Notes under the pieces: model-generated
What the model saw: the letters and a program-made list of their open reading frames with translations, nothing else
Told to the model about the DNA's origin: nothing
The model's database searches: none
Assembly (NCBI GenBank): GCA_020632885.1
Contig: JACKEQ010000003.1
Coordinates: forward strand, 62,001-126,000
Direction: 5' to 3'
Source: Alphaproteobacteria bacterium
GTDB taxonomy: Bacteria; Myxococcota_A; UBA796; GCA-2862545
DNA: 64,000 nucleotides
Part shown: positions 17,585 to 25,851 of the stretch, piece after piece
Position numbering within the stretch: the first letter of the stretch is position 1
How the letters are laid out: every line of letters begins with the position of its first letter
Translations under genes and position numbers: made by a program

Positions 17585-18727
17585 TTGTTCGAGCCCACCG
17601 AAGACCAGGCCGCGTTGGCCGCGGCAGCCCGCGCGTTCTGCGAGGACACCCTGGGTCCCATCGCCCGCGAGGACGACGAGGCCGAGCGCTTCCGTCCCGA
17701 GCTCATCCGCGCGATGGGGGAGATGGGGCTCTGCGGCATCCCCACGCCCGAGGCGTACGGCGGCATGGGGCTGGGCTACTTCGAGTACTGCCTGGTGCTC
17801 GAGGAGATCGCGCGGGTCAGCGCGTCCTACGCGGTGTCCATCGCCGTCACCGGTCTCCCGCAGATCATCCTCAACCTCTTCGGCACGGAGGCTCAGAAGG
17901 CCGCGTGGCTGCCCGGCCTGGCGAGCGGGGAGCTGCTCGGCGCGTTCGCGCTCTCGGAGCCCGGCAGCGGCTCGGACGCGGCGTCCCTCGCCACCACGGC
18001 CGTGCGCGACGGCGACACGTACGTCCTCAACGGCACCAAGTTCTGGATCACGCACGGCTCCTACGCGGACGTCTACATCGTGATGGCGCGCACGGGGGGG
18101 CCCGGTCCGCGCGGTGTGTCCGCGTTCATCGTGCCGGGCGACGCTCCGGGGCTCTCCTTCGGGAAGAAGGAGGAGAAGATGGGGATGCGGGCCTCGCCCA
18201 CCGTCGAGGTGGTCCTCGAGGACGTCCGCGTGCCCGCCGACGCGCTCCTGAAGGAGGAGGGGTTCGGGTTCACGGTCGCGATGACCGCGCTCGACTCGGG
18301 GCGCATCACCATCGGCGCCACGTCCGTCGGGCTCTGCCAGGCCGCGCTCGACTCCGCGTCGCGGTACGCCATCGACCGCAAGCAGTTCGGTCAGCCCATC
18401 GTCGACTTCCAGGGCGTGGGCTTCATGCTCGCGGACATGGCCTGCCGCACCGAGACCGCCCGGCTCCTCGTGCACAAGGCGGCGGCGCTCAAGGACGCCG
18501 GTCGGCCTTTCTCGCACGTGGCCGCGATGGCGAAGGTCACCGCGACGGACGCCGCGATGGCCGTCACCACCGACGCCGTCCAGGTGTTCGGCGGCTACGG
18601 CTACACGCGGGAATACCCGGTGGAGCGGTACATGCGGGATGCGAAGGTGATGCAGATCGTCGAGGGGACCAACCAGATCCAGCGACTGGTCATCGCCAGG
18701 CACCTGAAGCGCACCTACGGCGGCTGA
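17585..18727 (+). CDS. Acyl-CoA dehydrogenase
   Basis: 380 residues, the normal length for short/branched-chain FAD acyl-CoA dehydrogenases, which oxidise acyl-CoA to the 2-enoyl-CoA using ETF. FAD and substrate motifs include FALSEPGSGSDA, KFWITHGSYAD, and the catalytic-base region IVEGTNQIQRLVIARHL. The TTG start at 17585 is supported by GAGGAGG upstream (17572-17578) and by family alignment of FEPTEDQ near the N-terminus. It stands alone here, without electron-transfer flavoprotein genes nearby. A second, divergent member is at 36554. Confidence 0.92.
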   Translation: MFEPTEDQAALAAAARAFCEDTLGPIAREDDEAERFRPELIRAMGEMGLCGIPTPEAYGGMGLGYFEYCLVLEEIARVSASYAVSIAVTGLPQIILNLFGTEAQKAAWLPGLASGELLGAFALSEPGSGSDAASLATTAVRDGDTYVLNGTKFWITHGSYADVYIVMARTGGPGPRGVSAFIVPGDAPGLSFGKKEEKMGMRASPTVEVVLEDVRVPADALLKEEGFGFTVAMTALDSGRITIGATSVGLCQAALDSASRYAIDRKQFGQPIVDFQGVGFMLADMACRTETARLLVHKAAALKDAGRPFSHVAAMAKVTATDAAMAVTTDAVQVFGGYGYTREYPVERYMRDAKVMQIVEGTNQIQRLVIARHLKRTYGG

Positions 18728-18746
18728 GGTTCCCGTGCCACAGTGG

Positions 18747-18776
18747 TTGCCCGGGCTTCGGGGCTCTGCATATACT
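18747..18776 (+). promoter_or_regulatory. Candidate sigma-70 promoter for the zinc-ribbon/PEGA gene
   Basis: TTGCCC at 18747-18752 and TATACT at 18771-18776 are 18 bases apart. TATACT is an unusually good -10 element in this GC-rich region. Transcription would begin near 18783, about 26 bases before the ATG at 18809. Confidence 0.5.
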
Positions 18777-18808
18777 CGCTCACGCCCCGCTTGGGGGCTC
18801 GAGGCTCG

Positions 18809-20227
18809 ATGAAAGTCTGCCCCCGGTGTGGAGAGACCTACCGTCCGTTCGTGGACTTCTGCTTCGCGGACGGCGAGGTGCTCGCAATGGAGGCTGTGGG
18901 GGAGAAGGAGCCCGCCGCAGACGCCTTCGATGCGCCTCCGCCGCCCAAGATGCTGCAGGGGTCGCAGGGCGGTGGGTACACCCGTAGCGCCACGCCGGTG
19001 CCCCGCGCTCGCCGTCCCGGGCGCACGCTCGTCCGCGGTGAGGGCGTCTACACGCCCCCCAGCGACACCCCGCCGCCTGCGCCCACCGCGGACACGGGCG
19101 TAGAGGCCTGGGACAGCGAGGAGCTCGACGCGTTCGAGGACATCCAGGCCCCCGAGCCGCCGCCCACACCGCGTCCGGCACCGATCCTGGAGCGCGGCAA
19201 GCCGACGGCCGGCACCCCGACGCCCCCACGGCCCCAGGACCGTCCGACGGACACGTTCTCCTACGCGGAGGCCGCACCCTCGAGCCACATCCAGGACCAG
19301 GAGGAGGAGGAGGAGCCGGCCGGCCTGTCGATGTGGCTGTTCACCGGCGCGGCCGTGTTGGCCCTGCTCGTCGTCGTCTCCGTCGGCGGTGCGGTGATCT
19401 ACACCCTCATCCGCACGAGCCCCGACGACCCCACGGGGTTGGTTGCGCCCCCCACGCCCCAGCCCGAGCCGCCCAGCCTCCCGGATCCCCGGGGCCCGAA
19501 GCTCCAGGCTGGCCCGGTCCCGAAGGACCCGGACCCGGTGCAGCCCGAGCCCGTCGAGCAGCCCGAGCCCATCGCGCAGGTCGAGCCCGTCGAGCCCGCC
19601 CCCGTGGCCCCCGAGCCCGTGGAGCAGCCGGAGCCCGTTCCGGACCCGACGCCCGAGCCCGTGGTGCCCGTGCCCACGCCGACCCCGTCGCCCGATCCGA
19701 ACGACGGTGTGGCGGTGGTGGAGCCCCGTCCGGTGCCCCAGCCGCCGAAGCCCACCGCGAGCATCACGTTCAGCACCAGTCCGGTGAGCGCGAAGATCTA
19801 CCTGGACGGCGTGCACATCGCGAACTCCAACTTCACCTACGGCGGGGCCGACTTCGGGAAGCACATCGTGCGCTTCGAGAAGGATGGATTCGAGCCCCTC
19901 GAGCACCAGTTCGACGTGACAACGCCCAGCGTGAAGCTCCAGACCTTCTCTCTCCAGCCGCTCGCTGTTGCGCCGGAGCCCGCTCCGGAAGCCGACAACA
20001 TGCGGGCCGTGATGGTGTTCTGGTCGGACACGGCGAGCGTGGGACGGAGCTTCACTGCCGCAGGCAAGACGTCCCCGTTCCAGAACATGGTGACCCTTCC
20101 GGTCGGCGACCTGCAGATCGAGGTGACCTTGGAGGACGACTCCACCAAGACGTTCGCCTGCACCATCCCTCCCGCTGAGAGCGCGTCGCCATTCCGGCTC
20201 CACGTCAACACCTGCCCCCAGCGCTGA
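18809..20227 (+). CDS. Zinc-ribbon, single-pass membrane protein with PEGA domain
   Basis: 472 residues. The N-terminus MKVCPRCGETYRPFVDFCFADG is a short zinc-ribbon-like motif seen at the start of many myxobacterial-type signalling proteins. A cytoplasmic Pro-rich linker leads to one membrane helix at about 174-198 (MWLFTGAAVLALLVVVSVGG). An extracytoplasmic Pro/Glu repeat region (about 210-315, EPVEQPEP-type) follows, then a PEGA domain (about 318-385, SPVSAKIYLDGVHIANS) and a final beta-domain with two cysteines. PEGA domains are generally surface-associated. The layout suggests a spacer-mounted domain reaching across the periplasm. The ATG at 18809 is chosen because the ribbon starts there. 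Confidence 0.85.
   Translation: MKVCPRCGETYRPFVDFCFADGEVLAMEAVGEKEPAADAFDAPPPPKMLQGSQGGGYTRSATPVPRARRPGRTLVRGEGVYTPPSDTPPPAPTADTGVEAWDSEELDAFEDIQAPEPPPTPRPAPILERGKPTAGTPTPPRPQDRPTDTFSYAEAAPSSHIQDQEEEEEPAGLSMWLFTGAAVLALLVVVSVGGAVIYTLIRTSPDDPTGLVAPPTPQPEPPSLPDPRGPKLQAGPVPKDPDPVQPEPVEQPEPIAQVEPVEPAPVAPEPVEQPEPVPDPTPEPVVPVPTPTPSPDPNDGVAVVEPRPVPQPPKPTASITFSTSPVSAKIYLDGVHIANSNFTYGGADFGKHIVRFEKDGFEPLEHQFDVTTPSVKLQTFSLQPLAVAPEPAPEADNMRAVMVFWSDTASVGRSFTAAGKTSPFQNMVTLPVGDLQIEVTLEDDSTKTFACTIPPAESASPFRLHVNTCPQR
19545..19680 (+). repeat. Imperfect GAGCCCGT-type tandem repeats encoding EPV/QPEP
   Basis: The octamer GAGCCCGT recurs many times in frame (for example GAGCCCGTCGAGCAGCCCG, then GAGCCCGTGGAGCAGCCGG), encoding Glu-Pro-Val and Gln-Pro-Glu-Pro units. 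This is the stiff Pro-rich spacer of the PEGA protein. Such repeats can vary in length between strains. Confidence 0.65.
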
Positions 20228-20279
20228 CAGGACGAACGAGAGCGACGTGTCCAGTCAGGTCCCGGACAGGGTGGGGGAC

Positions 20280-21215
20280 CTACCAGCGACCCCGGATACG
20301 CGGCCCCCACGACCCGGACGCGGCGACGGGCGGAGGCTCGGGGGCCAGCGAGCCACCGAGGGCGGCCCCGGCCACGAAACCACCCGCAGCGAGCCCGAGG
20401 GCGGCTGGCACCACGGAGCCCTTGTCGGCATCCGCGCCGACCGCCGCATCGGAGCTCGGCATCCCGAGCAGCATGCCTACGCCGAACATCACGGCCGCCG
20501 ATGCGACACCCCCGCCCACACCGTAGGCGATGCGCTTGCCGCGTCCCGGGACCTTGGTGGGGTCGGGGATCTCGGTGCCCGTGGCCGTGAAGGCCTCCTT
20601 CACCGCGCGGGGCGTGGGCCCGGGCGGGATGAGGCCGATGGCGTCGTGCGCCTGCCCCCAGACGGCGTCCGGGCTCAGGACCGACAGCTCCTTCCGCTCG
20701 ATCTGCGAGCCCCCGGAGAACCGGGCGCGCAGGATGATGGCCGCCGTGGACTCGTCCGAAGGGGGGAGGGCGGTGACGAGCCACATCCCCTGGTCGGGGT
20801 CCACGGCCTCCGCCATGCAGCTGAAGTCCGCCGCACACCGATCGAGCTGGATCACCGCGCCCGGCTCGAGGCCGTTGGGGTCCTGCACGGTGCTCACGAC
20901 GAGCGCGGGGATGGCCTTGTAGGCGGCCGCGAGGGGCTCGAGGATCGCGGGGCTGTGCACCCAGAGGCGCATGGGCTTCTGGGCGTCGTACTCCGCGGCC
21001 GTGATCGGGCTGATGTTCACCAGCAGCTCGAACGAGATCAGCGTCTCGCCCTGCGGGATGCGCATCCGAAGGCCAGCGGGCTCCGTGGCGAGGATCTCGG
21101 CCTCGAGGTGGCGCCCGTCGGTGAGCTCGAGCGCGCGGAACTGACGGTCCTGCGCGTAGGCACCCATGGGGAGCGCGAGGGTGACGAGGAGACCCAGACG
21201 AAGCATTCGAGACAT
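20280..21215 (-). CDS. Exported protein with C-terminal glycine-rich membrane-like region
   Basis: 311 residues starting MSRMLRLGLLVTLALPMGAYA, a Sec signal probably cleaved after AYA. The N-terminal mature region is beta-rich (RALELTDGRHLEAEILATE). The C-terminal 100 residues contain Gly/Ala-rich hydrophobic stretches (YGVGGGVASAAVMFGVGMLLG and VPAALGLAAGGFVAGAALGG) that may insert in a membrane. No family is recognised. It converges with the PEGA gene and is divergent from the YfgM-like gene. The start at 21215 is preferred to the longer frame to 21278, which would bury the signal sequence. Confidence 0.7.
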   Translation of the reverse strand: MSRMLRLGLLVTLALPMGAYAQDRQFRALELTDGRHLEAEILATEPAGLRMRIPQGETLISFELLVNISPITAAEYDAQKPMRLWVHSPAILEPLAAAYKAIPALVVSTVQDPNGLEPGAVIQLDRCAADFSCMAEAVDPDQGMWLVTALPPSDESTAAIILRARFSGGSQIERKELSVLSPDAVWGQAHDAIGLIPPGPTPRAVKEAFTATGTEIPDPTKVPGRGKRIAYGVGGGVASAAVMFGVGMLLGMPSSDAAVGADADKGSVVPAALGLAAGGFVAGAALGGSLAPEPPPVAASGSWGPRIRGRW

Positions 21216-21389
21216 CCCATGGCGGCCGGAGCAGCGCGCCGTCGCGATGTCATACCGCATCTCGGGCGGCCCGCTCAACCCGTACGAGGCAGACGGGGCG
21301 AACCCGCGTTAGGTTCCGCCGCCGCGCTCCGGGCGCGGTGCAATGACACCGCCGCCGACGGCGTAGCAGGCAGGCGAGGGGAGGCACGG

Positions 21390-22109
21390 TTGGCCGACGA
21401 CAACACCGAAGAGGAGGAGCTCCAGCTCGAAGCCCAGGAAGCCGGCGTGGCGTTCCGGGCGGAGATGTGGCTCACGGACGCGCTGCTCGGGTACTGGATG
21501 TACGTGCTCGGTGCGCTCGTCATCGGGCTGGCGTCCATCTTCTTCTACAGCCTCTACCGCGACCACAAGCTGGACCAGCAGGGCTCCTTCGCGGAGGAGG
21601 TCAGCAGGGTCGAGAGCCGGCTCGATGGCGACATCGCGCAGCTCGCGTACCTGGAGGCCAGCGGGCAGACCCTGGATCAGGCGAAGCTCATGGAGACCGC
21701 CCAGGCGCTCGAGGCGATCCCGGCGTACGGCGCGGGCCACTGCGAGGCCCTGCTCAAGGCCGCCGAGATCTACCGGCTGGCGGGCAGGACCGACGACCAG
21801 CGGCGCGTCCTCGAGGCCGTGGAGGCCGAGGGAATCGAGCCGTTCGTCTACCTGGCTTCGTCGTCGCTCGCGAACCTCGACCTCGAGGCCGGTGCCAACG
21901 ACGCGGCCATCCAGCGCTTGTCGGACCTCGTGGCCCGCCACGACGGGTTCCTCGGCGAGCAGAGCGCCATCGACCTCGGGCTCGTGTACGAGCAGCTCGG
22001 GCGCAACGAGGACGCCCGGTCCGTGTACCTGAAGTTCGAGGAGCGCTGGAAGACCTCTCCGCGCCTCGAGCAGGTCAAGAAGCGGCTCGACGCCCTCGGG
22101 GCCGGTTGA
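21390..22109 (+). CDS. YfgM-like single-pass TPR protein
   Basis: 239 residues from a TTG start at 21390 with GAGGGGAGG just upstream. A short acidic cytoplasmic N-terminus (ADDNTEEEELQLEAQE) precedes one membrane helix (about 30-53, LGYWMYVLGALVIGLASIFF). TPR-like helical repeats follow (LLKAAEIYRLAGRTDDQRRV, LGLVYEQLGRNEDARSVYLK). This architecture and the directly following BamB-like propeller gene (TGATG overlap) match the conserved yfgM-bamB pair of Proteobacteria. YfgM interacts with the Sec translocon and periplasmic chaperones in E. coli. The functional assignment rests on architecture and neighbourhood, not close sequence identity. Confidence 0.75.
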   Translation: MADDNTEEEELQLEAQEAGVAFRAEMWLTDALLGYWMYVLGALVIGLASIFFYSLYRDHKLDQQGSFAEEVSRVESRLDGDIAQLAYLEASGQTLDQAKLMETAQALEAIPAYGAGHCEALLKAAEIYRLAGRTDDQRRVLEAVEAEGIEPFVYLASSSLANLDLEAGANDAAIQRLSDLVARHDGFLGEQSAIDLGLVYEQLGRNEDARSVYLKFEERWKTSPRLEQVKKRLDALGAG

Positions 22110-23326
22110 TGCTCCTCCTGGGCCTCCTCGCGGCGCATGGGGCCGAAGGCACCGTGCCGGACCGCGCAGGACGCTGGCTCGGCGATCGCGCATTCCCGAC
22201 GGAGCGCGAGGCCGACGACACCACGACAGGCTCGCTGGCGACCCCGCCGGTGCCCGCGTGGACGGTGCGTCTCCCGGGTCCGCCGCTGAACGCGGCGTCC
22301 CACACGGAGCGTTCGCGTCCCGTGGTGATCGGGGATCGGATCCTGGTCGGATCCGCGTCCGGCCAGGCGCTCTACGCGCTGGATCTCCACAACGGCGCGG
22401 TCGTCGGGAGGTATCCGGCCAACGCGAGTGTCGAGGCCGAGCCGCTCGTCGTCGGTGATCGCGTGTACTTCGCAGACACCTCGGGAACGACGTTCTGCTA
22501 CACGCTCGACGGCGAGATGGTGTGGTCGCACCGGTCGAACGCACCGATCCTCACGCGTCCCACGGTGGTCGACGGGCGCCTGTACCTCACGAACGTCGAC
22601 GACCTCGGGCTGGCGCTCGACGCGGTGACCGGCGAGCAGATCTGGCGCTACAAGGCCAAGCGCGACCTCCTGCGGGTCGCGGAGCTGGCCCTGTACGCAG
22701 CGCCGGCGGTGCTCGTGTCGAACGGCGTGGCGGTGTTCGGGTTCAGCTCCGGCGAGGTCGTCGGGCTCGACGCGGCGTCCGGCGACGCGCGCTGGAAGCT
22801 CGCCGTGGGCGAAGGTCGCTACCCGGACATCGTGGCCACGCCCGTGGCCGCGGGCACCGATCTGTTCGTCAGCGGCTACTTCGAGCCGCTAGTGGCCATC
22901 GACCGCACCGCACATGCCGTGCGCTGGCGGGCCGACGTGGGCGCAGCATTCCCGGTGCTGGTGCACGACGGCACCGTGTACCACCCGGGCTCCGACGGCG
23001 TGCTGCGGGCCTTCAGCGCGCTGACGGGCGCCGAGAAGTGGACCTGGTCCAGCGGCACGACCACGGCGCTCACCACACCGGTGCTCACGGATGCCGGGCT
23101 GTTCGTCGGGGCCAGCGCCGGCGCCCTGAACCTGGTGGACCCCGCAACCGGGGAGGCGATCTGGACCTGGCGGGAGCCCGTGCTGCTCGAAGGGCTGAAC
23201 GCGACGCCCGTGGTGTACGGCGACAAGATCCTGTTCGTGACCAACGCGGGCAACCTGCACGTCATGACCACGGCGGACGCGCCGCGCCGGCAGCTCCAGC
23301 ATCGGTGGTTCGGGCGCCGGGACTGA
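22109..23326 (+). CDS. BamB-like periplasmic PQQ/beta-propeller protein
   Basis: 405 residues. A short signal (MLLLGLLAAHGAEG) lacks a lipobox Cys, so unlike E. coli BamB it is probably soluble rather than lipid-anchored. The rest is a chain of PQQ-type propeller blades: ALYALDLHNGAVVGRYPAN, GLALDAVTGEQIWRYKAK, EVVGLDAASGDARWKLAVG, VLRAFSALTGAEKWTWSSG and ALNLVDPATGEAIWTWREP. BamB is an outer-membrane protein assembly (BAM complex) accessory. A general PQQ-like propeller with another role is the alternative. Its start overlaps the YfgM-like stop. Transcription runs toward the dif site 52 bases downstream. Confidence 0.8.
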   Translation: MLLLGLLAAHGAEGTVPDRAGRWLGDRAFPTEREADDTTTGSLATPPVPAWTVRLPGPPLNAASHTERSRPVVIGDRILVGSASGQALYALDLHNGAVVGRYPANASVEAEPLVVGDRVYFADTSGTTFCYTLDGEMVWSHRSNAPILTRPTVVDGRLYLTNVDDLGLALDAVTGEQIWRYKAKRDLLRVAELALYAAPAVLVSNGVAVFGFSSGEVVGLDAASGDARWKLAVGEGRYPDIVATPVAAGTDLFVSGYFEPLVAIDRTAHAVRWRADVGAAFPVLVHDGTVYHPGSDGVLRAFSALTGAEKWTWSSGTTTALTTPVLTDAGLFVGASAGALNLVDPATGEAIWTWREPVLLEGLNATPVVYGDKILFVTNAGNLHVMTTADAPRRQLQHRWFGRRD

Positions 23327-23377
23327 GCACGGGGATGGTGGCGGCAGCCCGCGGGTCCCCCACGCTCTACGATTCAA

Positions 23378-23405
23378 ATGTCCGATAACGTATATTATGT
23401 CAAGT
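23378..23405 (+). other. dif: dif-like XerC/XerD recombination site (replication terminus)
   Basis: The 28-bp site consists of a left arm ATGTCCGATAA (23378-23388), a central CGTATA (23389-23394) and a right arm TTATGTCAAGT (23395-23405). Compared with E. coli dif as I remember it, 19 of 28 positions match, including ATAA, the run GTATATTATGT and 9 of 11 in the XerD arm (TTATGTTAAAT). The arms are inverted around a 6-bp centre, as in dif. It is a single AT-rich island in an intergenic gap of very GC-rich DNA. Known role: XerCD-mediated resolution of chromosome dimers at the terminus, activated by FtsK. Confidence 0.85.
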
Positions 23406-23512
23406 AAGAACAAGGGGAACGACAGGGCATCTCGTGGCGCGATCATCCCGTCGTCACCGTGCTTGCTGCCCGCTGGACGCATTACATACCGGCGCTGTCC
23501 AGGAGCATCCCG

Positions 23513-24769
23513 ATGTCCGAAGCCGACCGCCTCAACGCCATCCTCGAGAGCCAGGCACCCGCCGTGTTCCGCTGCCTCTCGCCCCTCGGTCGTCAGGCCG
23601 CGTTCCCCAAGGGCATCCCGTGGCAGTCCGCCATGGCGAAGGACACGAAGATCAACGCCACCATCGGCCAGATGACCGACGGCTACGGCAAGGCCATGCC
23701 GCTCTCCGTCATGATGGGTCCCGCCGCGGACCTCGACGAAGGCATGACCTTCCTGTACGCGCCCGTCGAGGGCCACCGGAGCGTACGCGAGGCCTGGCGG
23801 GCCCGTGAGCAGCGCATGGCGGGCACCGAGATGCCCGTGGCGCTCCCGATCGCCACCCACGGGCTCACGCATGGCCTCTCGGTGCTCGCGAGCCTGTTCG
23901 CGGACCCCGACACCACGCTGATCCTGCCCACGCCGTTCTGGGGCAACTACAAGCTCATCTTCACGATGTACGCCAACGCGAAGCTCGCCACGTTCGACTT
24001 CTTCTCGGGCGACGGCTTCAACCTCCAGGGCCTGGCGGACTGCCTGGCCCAGATCCGCGGCAAGTCCATCCTGGTGCTCAACCTGCCGGGCAACCCCACG
24101 GGCTACGCGCTGTCGCCCGACGAGGCACGTCAGCTCTGCGACGTCCTGAACGGCCACCAGCACCCGATCGTCGTCGCGGTCGACGACGCCTACCAGGGCT
24201 TCATCTACGAGGACGACCGGCACCCGCGTTCGGAGTTCTGGGACCTCGCGGAGACCCTGGACCCCGAGCGGCACGCGCTCTTCAAGGTCGACGGTGCCAC
24301 CAAGGAGCTCCTGTTCTTCAGCAGCCGCCTGGGCTTCCTCACGCATCCGTACCTGGGCGAGGCCGAGGACGCGATCCTCTCCAAGCTGAAGTACCTCATC
24401 CGCGGCACGGTCGGATCGCCGCCGGGGCCCTCCCAGGCCCTCGTGCTCAAGGCGCTCCAGGACCCCCGTGTGGAGGCCGCCGTCGAGGAGCGGATGGACG
24501 TCATGCGCGGTCGCTACCGGGCCCTCAAGCGGGCGCTCGCCGAGCTGAAGTCCGATCGGATCCACCCGTACCCGTTCAACGCGGCCTTCTTCATGCTCAT
24601 GCGCCTCGATGGCGTGAACAGCGAGGACGTCCGGCTGCGCCTCATCGCCGAGGAGTCGGTCGGCACGATCTCGGTCGCGGACCCCAACGCCCTGCGCGTG
24701 GCGTTCTGCTCGGTCGACGAGGCCTCGATCCCCGAGCTGATCGGGCGCATCGCGAAGGTCGTGGGCTAG
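23513..24769 (+). CDS. PLP-dependent aminotransferase, class I/II
   Basis: 418 residues of the fold-type I aminotransferase family. Visible elements are the substrate/PLP loop (LPTPFWGNYKLIF), NLPGNPTG with the conserved Asn, DDAYQGFIYED with the PLP-pyridine Asp, and the Schiff-base Lys in DGATKELLFFSSRLGF with its downstream Arg. The amino donor cannot be read from sequence; aspartate/aromatic-type is plausible. The ATG at 23513 has AGGAG nine bases upstream; a longer GTG start at 23459 lacks one. It is the first gene past the dif site. Confidence 0.9.
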   Translation: MSEADRLNAILESQAPAVFRCLSPLGRQAAFPKGIPWQSAMAKDTKINATIGQMTDGYGKAMPLSVMMGPAADLDEGMTFLYAPVEGHRSVREAWRAREQRMAGTEMPVALPIATHGLTHGLSVLASLFADPDTTLILPTPFWGNYKLIFTMYANAKLATFDFFSGDGFNLQGLADCLAQIRGKSILVLNLPGNPTGYALSPDEARQLCDVLNGHQHPIVVAVDDAYQGFIYEDDRHPRSEFWDLAETLDPERHALFKVDGATKELLFFSSRLGFLTHPYLGEAEDAILSKLKYLIRGTVGSPPGPSQALVLKALQDPRVEAAVEERMDVMRGRYRALKRALAELKSDRIHPYPFNAAFFMLMRLDGVNSEDVRLRLIAEESVGTISVADPNALRVAFCSVDEASIPELIGRIAKVVG

Positions 24770-25122
24770 CAGCTCACCTCCCGCCGCACGCTGCCCAGCG
24801 CGCGGCGGGCCTCCGGACGCTCCTCACGCTCGACACGCACGGCCGTCAGGAGCGTCGCCCGCACGTCCGGGCCGTCCGTGGCGTACCCACGCGCCTCCAG
24901 CTCCGCGAGGAGCGCGACGACGCCGGCCTCGTCGAGGTCCTCGAGCAGGGTCTCACGGTCGCCCACCCGGACGTGGTGCCGTGACACCCGGACCTCCACG
25001 TCCCTCGTCCGGTGGGACCGTCTCACGCCCAGCAGCCCGAGCATCGCCATGAACACGGCGACGAGGGCTACGCGCGTGGACACCCGCGTCCATTGGGGCC
25101 CGCCAGCCTGGGCCCTCGACAC
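24766..25122 (-). CDS. Small membrane protein of unknown function
   Basis: 118 residues from a GTG start. One N-terminal hydrophobic helix (VALVAVFMAMLGLLGV) is followed by a charged domain with a repeated Val/Arg-rich beta pattern (VEVRVSRHHVRVGDRETLL) and a helix (VVALLAELEARGYA). The stop overlaps the aminotransferase stop by four bases in convergent orientation. It sits downstream of another small membrane protein gene, separated by a hairpin-rich gap. No family is recognised and the ribosome site is weak, so this is a moderate-confidence gene. Confidence 0.5.
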   Translation of the reverse strand: MSRAQAGGPQWTRVSTRVALVAVFMAMLGLLGVRRSHRTRDVEVRVSRHHVRVGDRETLLEDLDEAGVVALLAELEARGYATDGPDVRATLLTAVRVEREERPEARRALGSVRREVSC

Positions 25123-25201
25123 GGCGTTCGCATAGGCGGTGGCCTCCAGGTCGGCCTGATGGCTGGCGTAGCTCCGCGCCCACCCCGGAACTGATCACTC
25201 C

Positions 25202-25242
25202 GGCCGCCGAAGGCGGCCTGCGCGGCCCGCTTTGCGCGGGCC
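25202..25242. terminator. Two adjacent GC hairpins in the gap between small membrane genes
   Basis: GGCCGCC (25202-25208) pairs with GGCGGCC (25212-25218) around GAA. GGCCCGC (25224-25230) pairs with GCGGGCC (25236-25242) around TTTGC. Both stems are perfect 7-bp. There is no proper T-tract on either side, so termination is only one option. The arrangement may be a repeat-element relic. Confidence 0.35.
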
Positions 25243-25281
25243 TTGCCTCCTCTTGACGCTCACCACACCCTGGCTCGAAGT

Positions 25282-25851
25282 CTACTGATTTCCCCGCCAT
25301 TCGCGGGCCAGGGCGTGTTGACCGTCAAACGGAAAGCCGTCCTCCGCGAGGACACGGACGTCCTGCTGGCGTCGTGGGAGCACCCGCCCGGACTCGATGG
25401 CCCGCGACCACGTCAAGGCGGTCGTCGTCCCCACGGCGCCGATGCGGGCGGCGGTCACCTCCCAGCGCGGAGCCGCGGCCGCCACAGCCGCTTCCGCCCC
25501 GTCCGGCAGCGGGCCCTCGCCCACCAGGTCCTCGTACACCGAGCCACGACTCGCGATCTCGGGTACCTCCAGCCTCCCGTCCACCCACGCCGACGTCAGC
25601 TGGCGGGTGATCCGGCGGTACGCGTTCAGCCGCACCTCGTCGACGCGCGGCACCACGGTGGTCTCCCCTCCCCTCACCTCCACCGTGCACCCCGTCGCGT
25701 CGCACCCCGGCGGGGCGTCTCCGAGCCAGGCCACCAGGGCCGCTCCGGCCACCCAGACTGCGAGACCCACGGCGAGCCACCCGACCCCTCCCGCGACACG
25801 GTGGTGCGGATGCACGAAACGCGCGCCGACCTCGTGGAGAGCGTCGCTCAA
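25282..25851 (-). CDS. Single-pass membrane protein of unknown function
   Basis: 189 residues from a TTG start at 25851 that overlaps the amine oxidase TGA by four bases (TTGA), so translation is probably coupled. A short N-terminus leads into a membrane helix (VGWLAVGLAVWVAGAALVAWL, about 22-42). An extracytoplasmic region contains a CDATGC disulphide-like pair and further beta/alpha segments. No family is recognised. The last 30 residues are hydrophilic and lie across an inverted repeat (see findings), so the C-terminus may have been altered by a past insertion. Confidence 0.65.
   Translation of the reverse strand: MSDALHEVGARFVHPHHRVAGGVGWLAVGLAVWVAGAALVAWLGDAPPGCDATGCTVEVRGGETTVVPRVDEVRLNAYRRITRQLTSAWVDGRLEVPEIASRGSVYEDLVGEGPLPDGAEAAVAAAAPRWEVTAARIGAVGTTTALTWSRAIESGRVLPRRQQDVRVLAEDGFPFDGQHALAREWRGNQ

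Noticed and set aside
19545..19680. Regularly spaced repeats considered as a possible CRISPR array
   Set aside because: Repeats are short, in frame and encode a Pro/Glu linker within a recognisable protein; there are no unique spacers.
23406..23512. Candidate promoter (TTGCTG … CATACC) between dif and the aminotransferase gene
   Set aside because: Spacing and -10 match are poor; could not be separated from chance.
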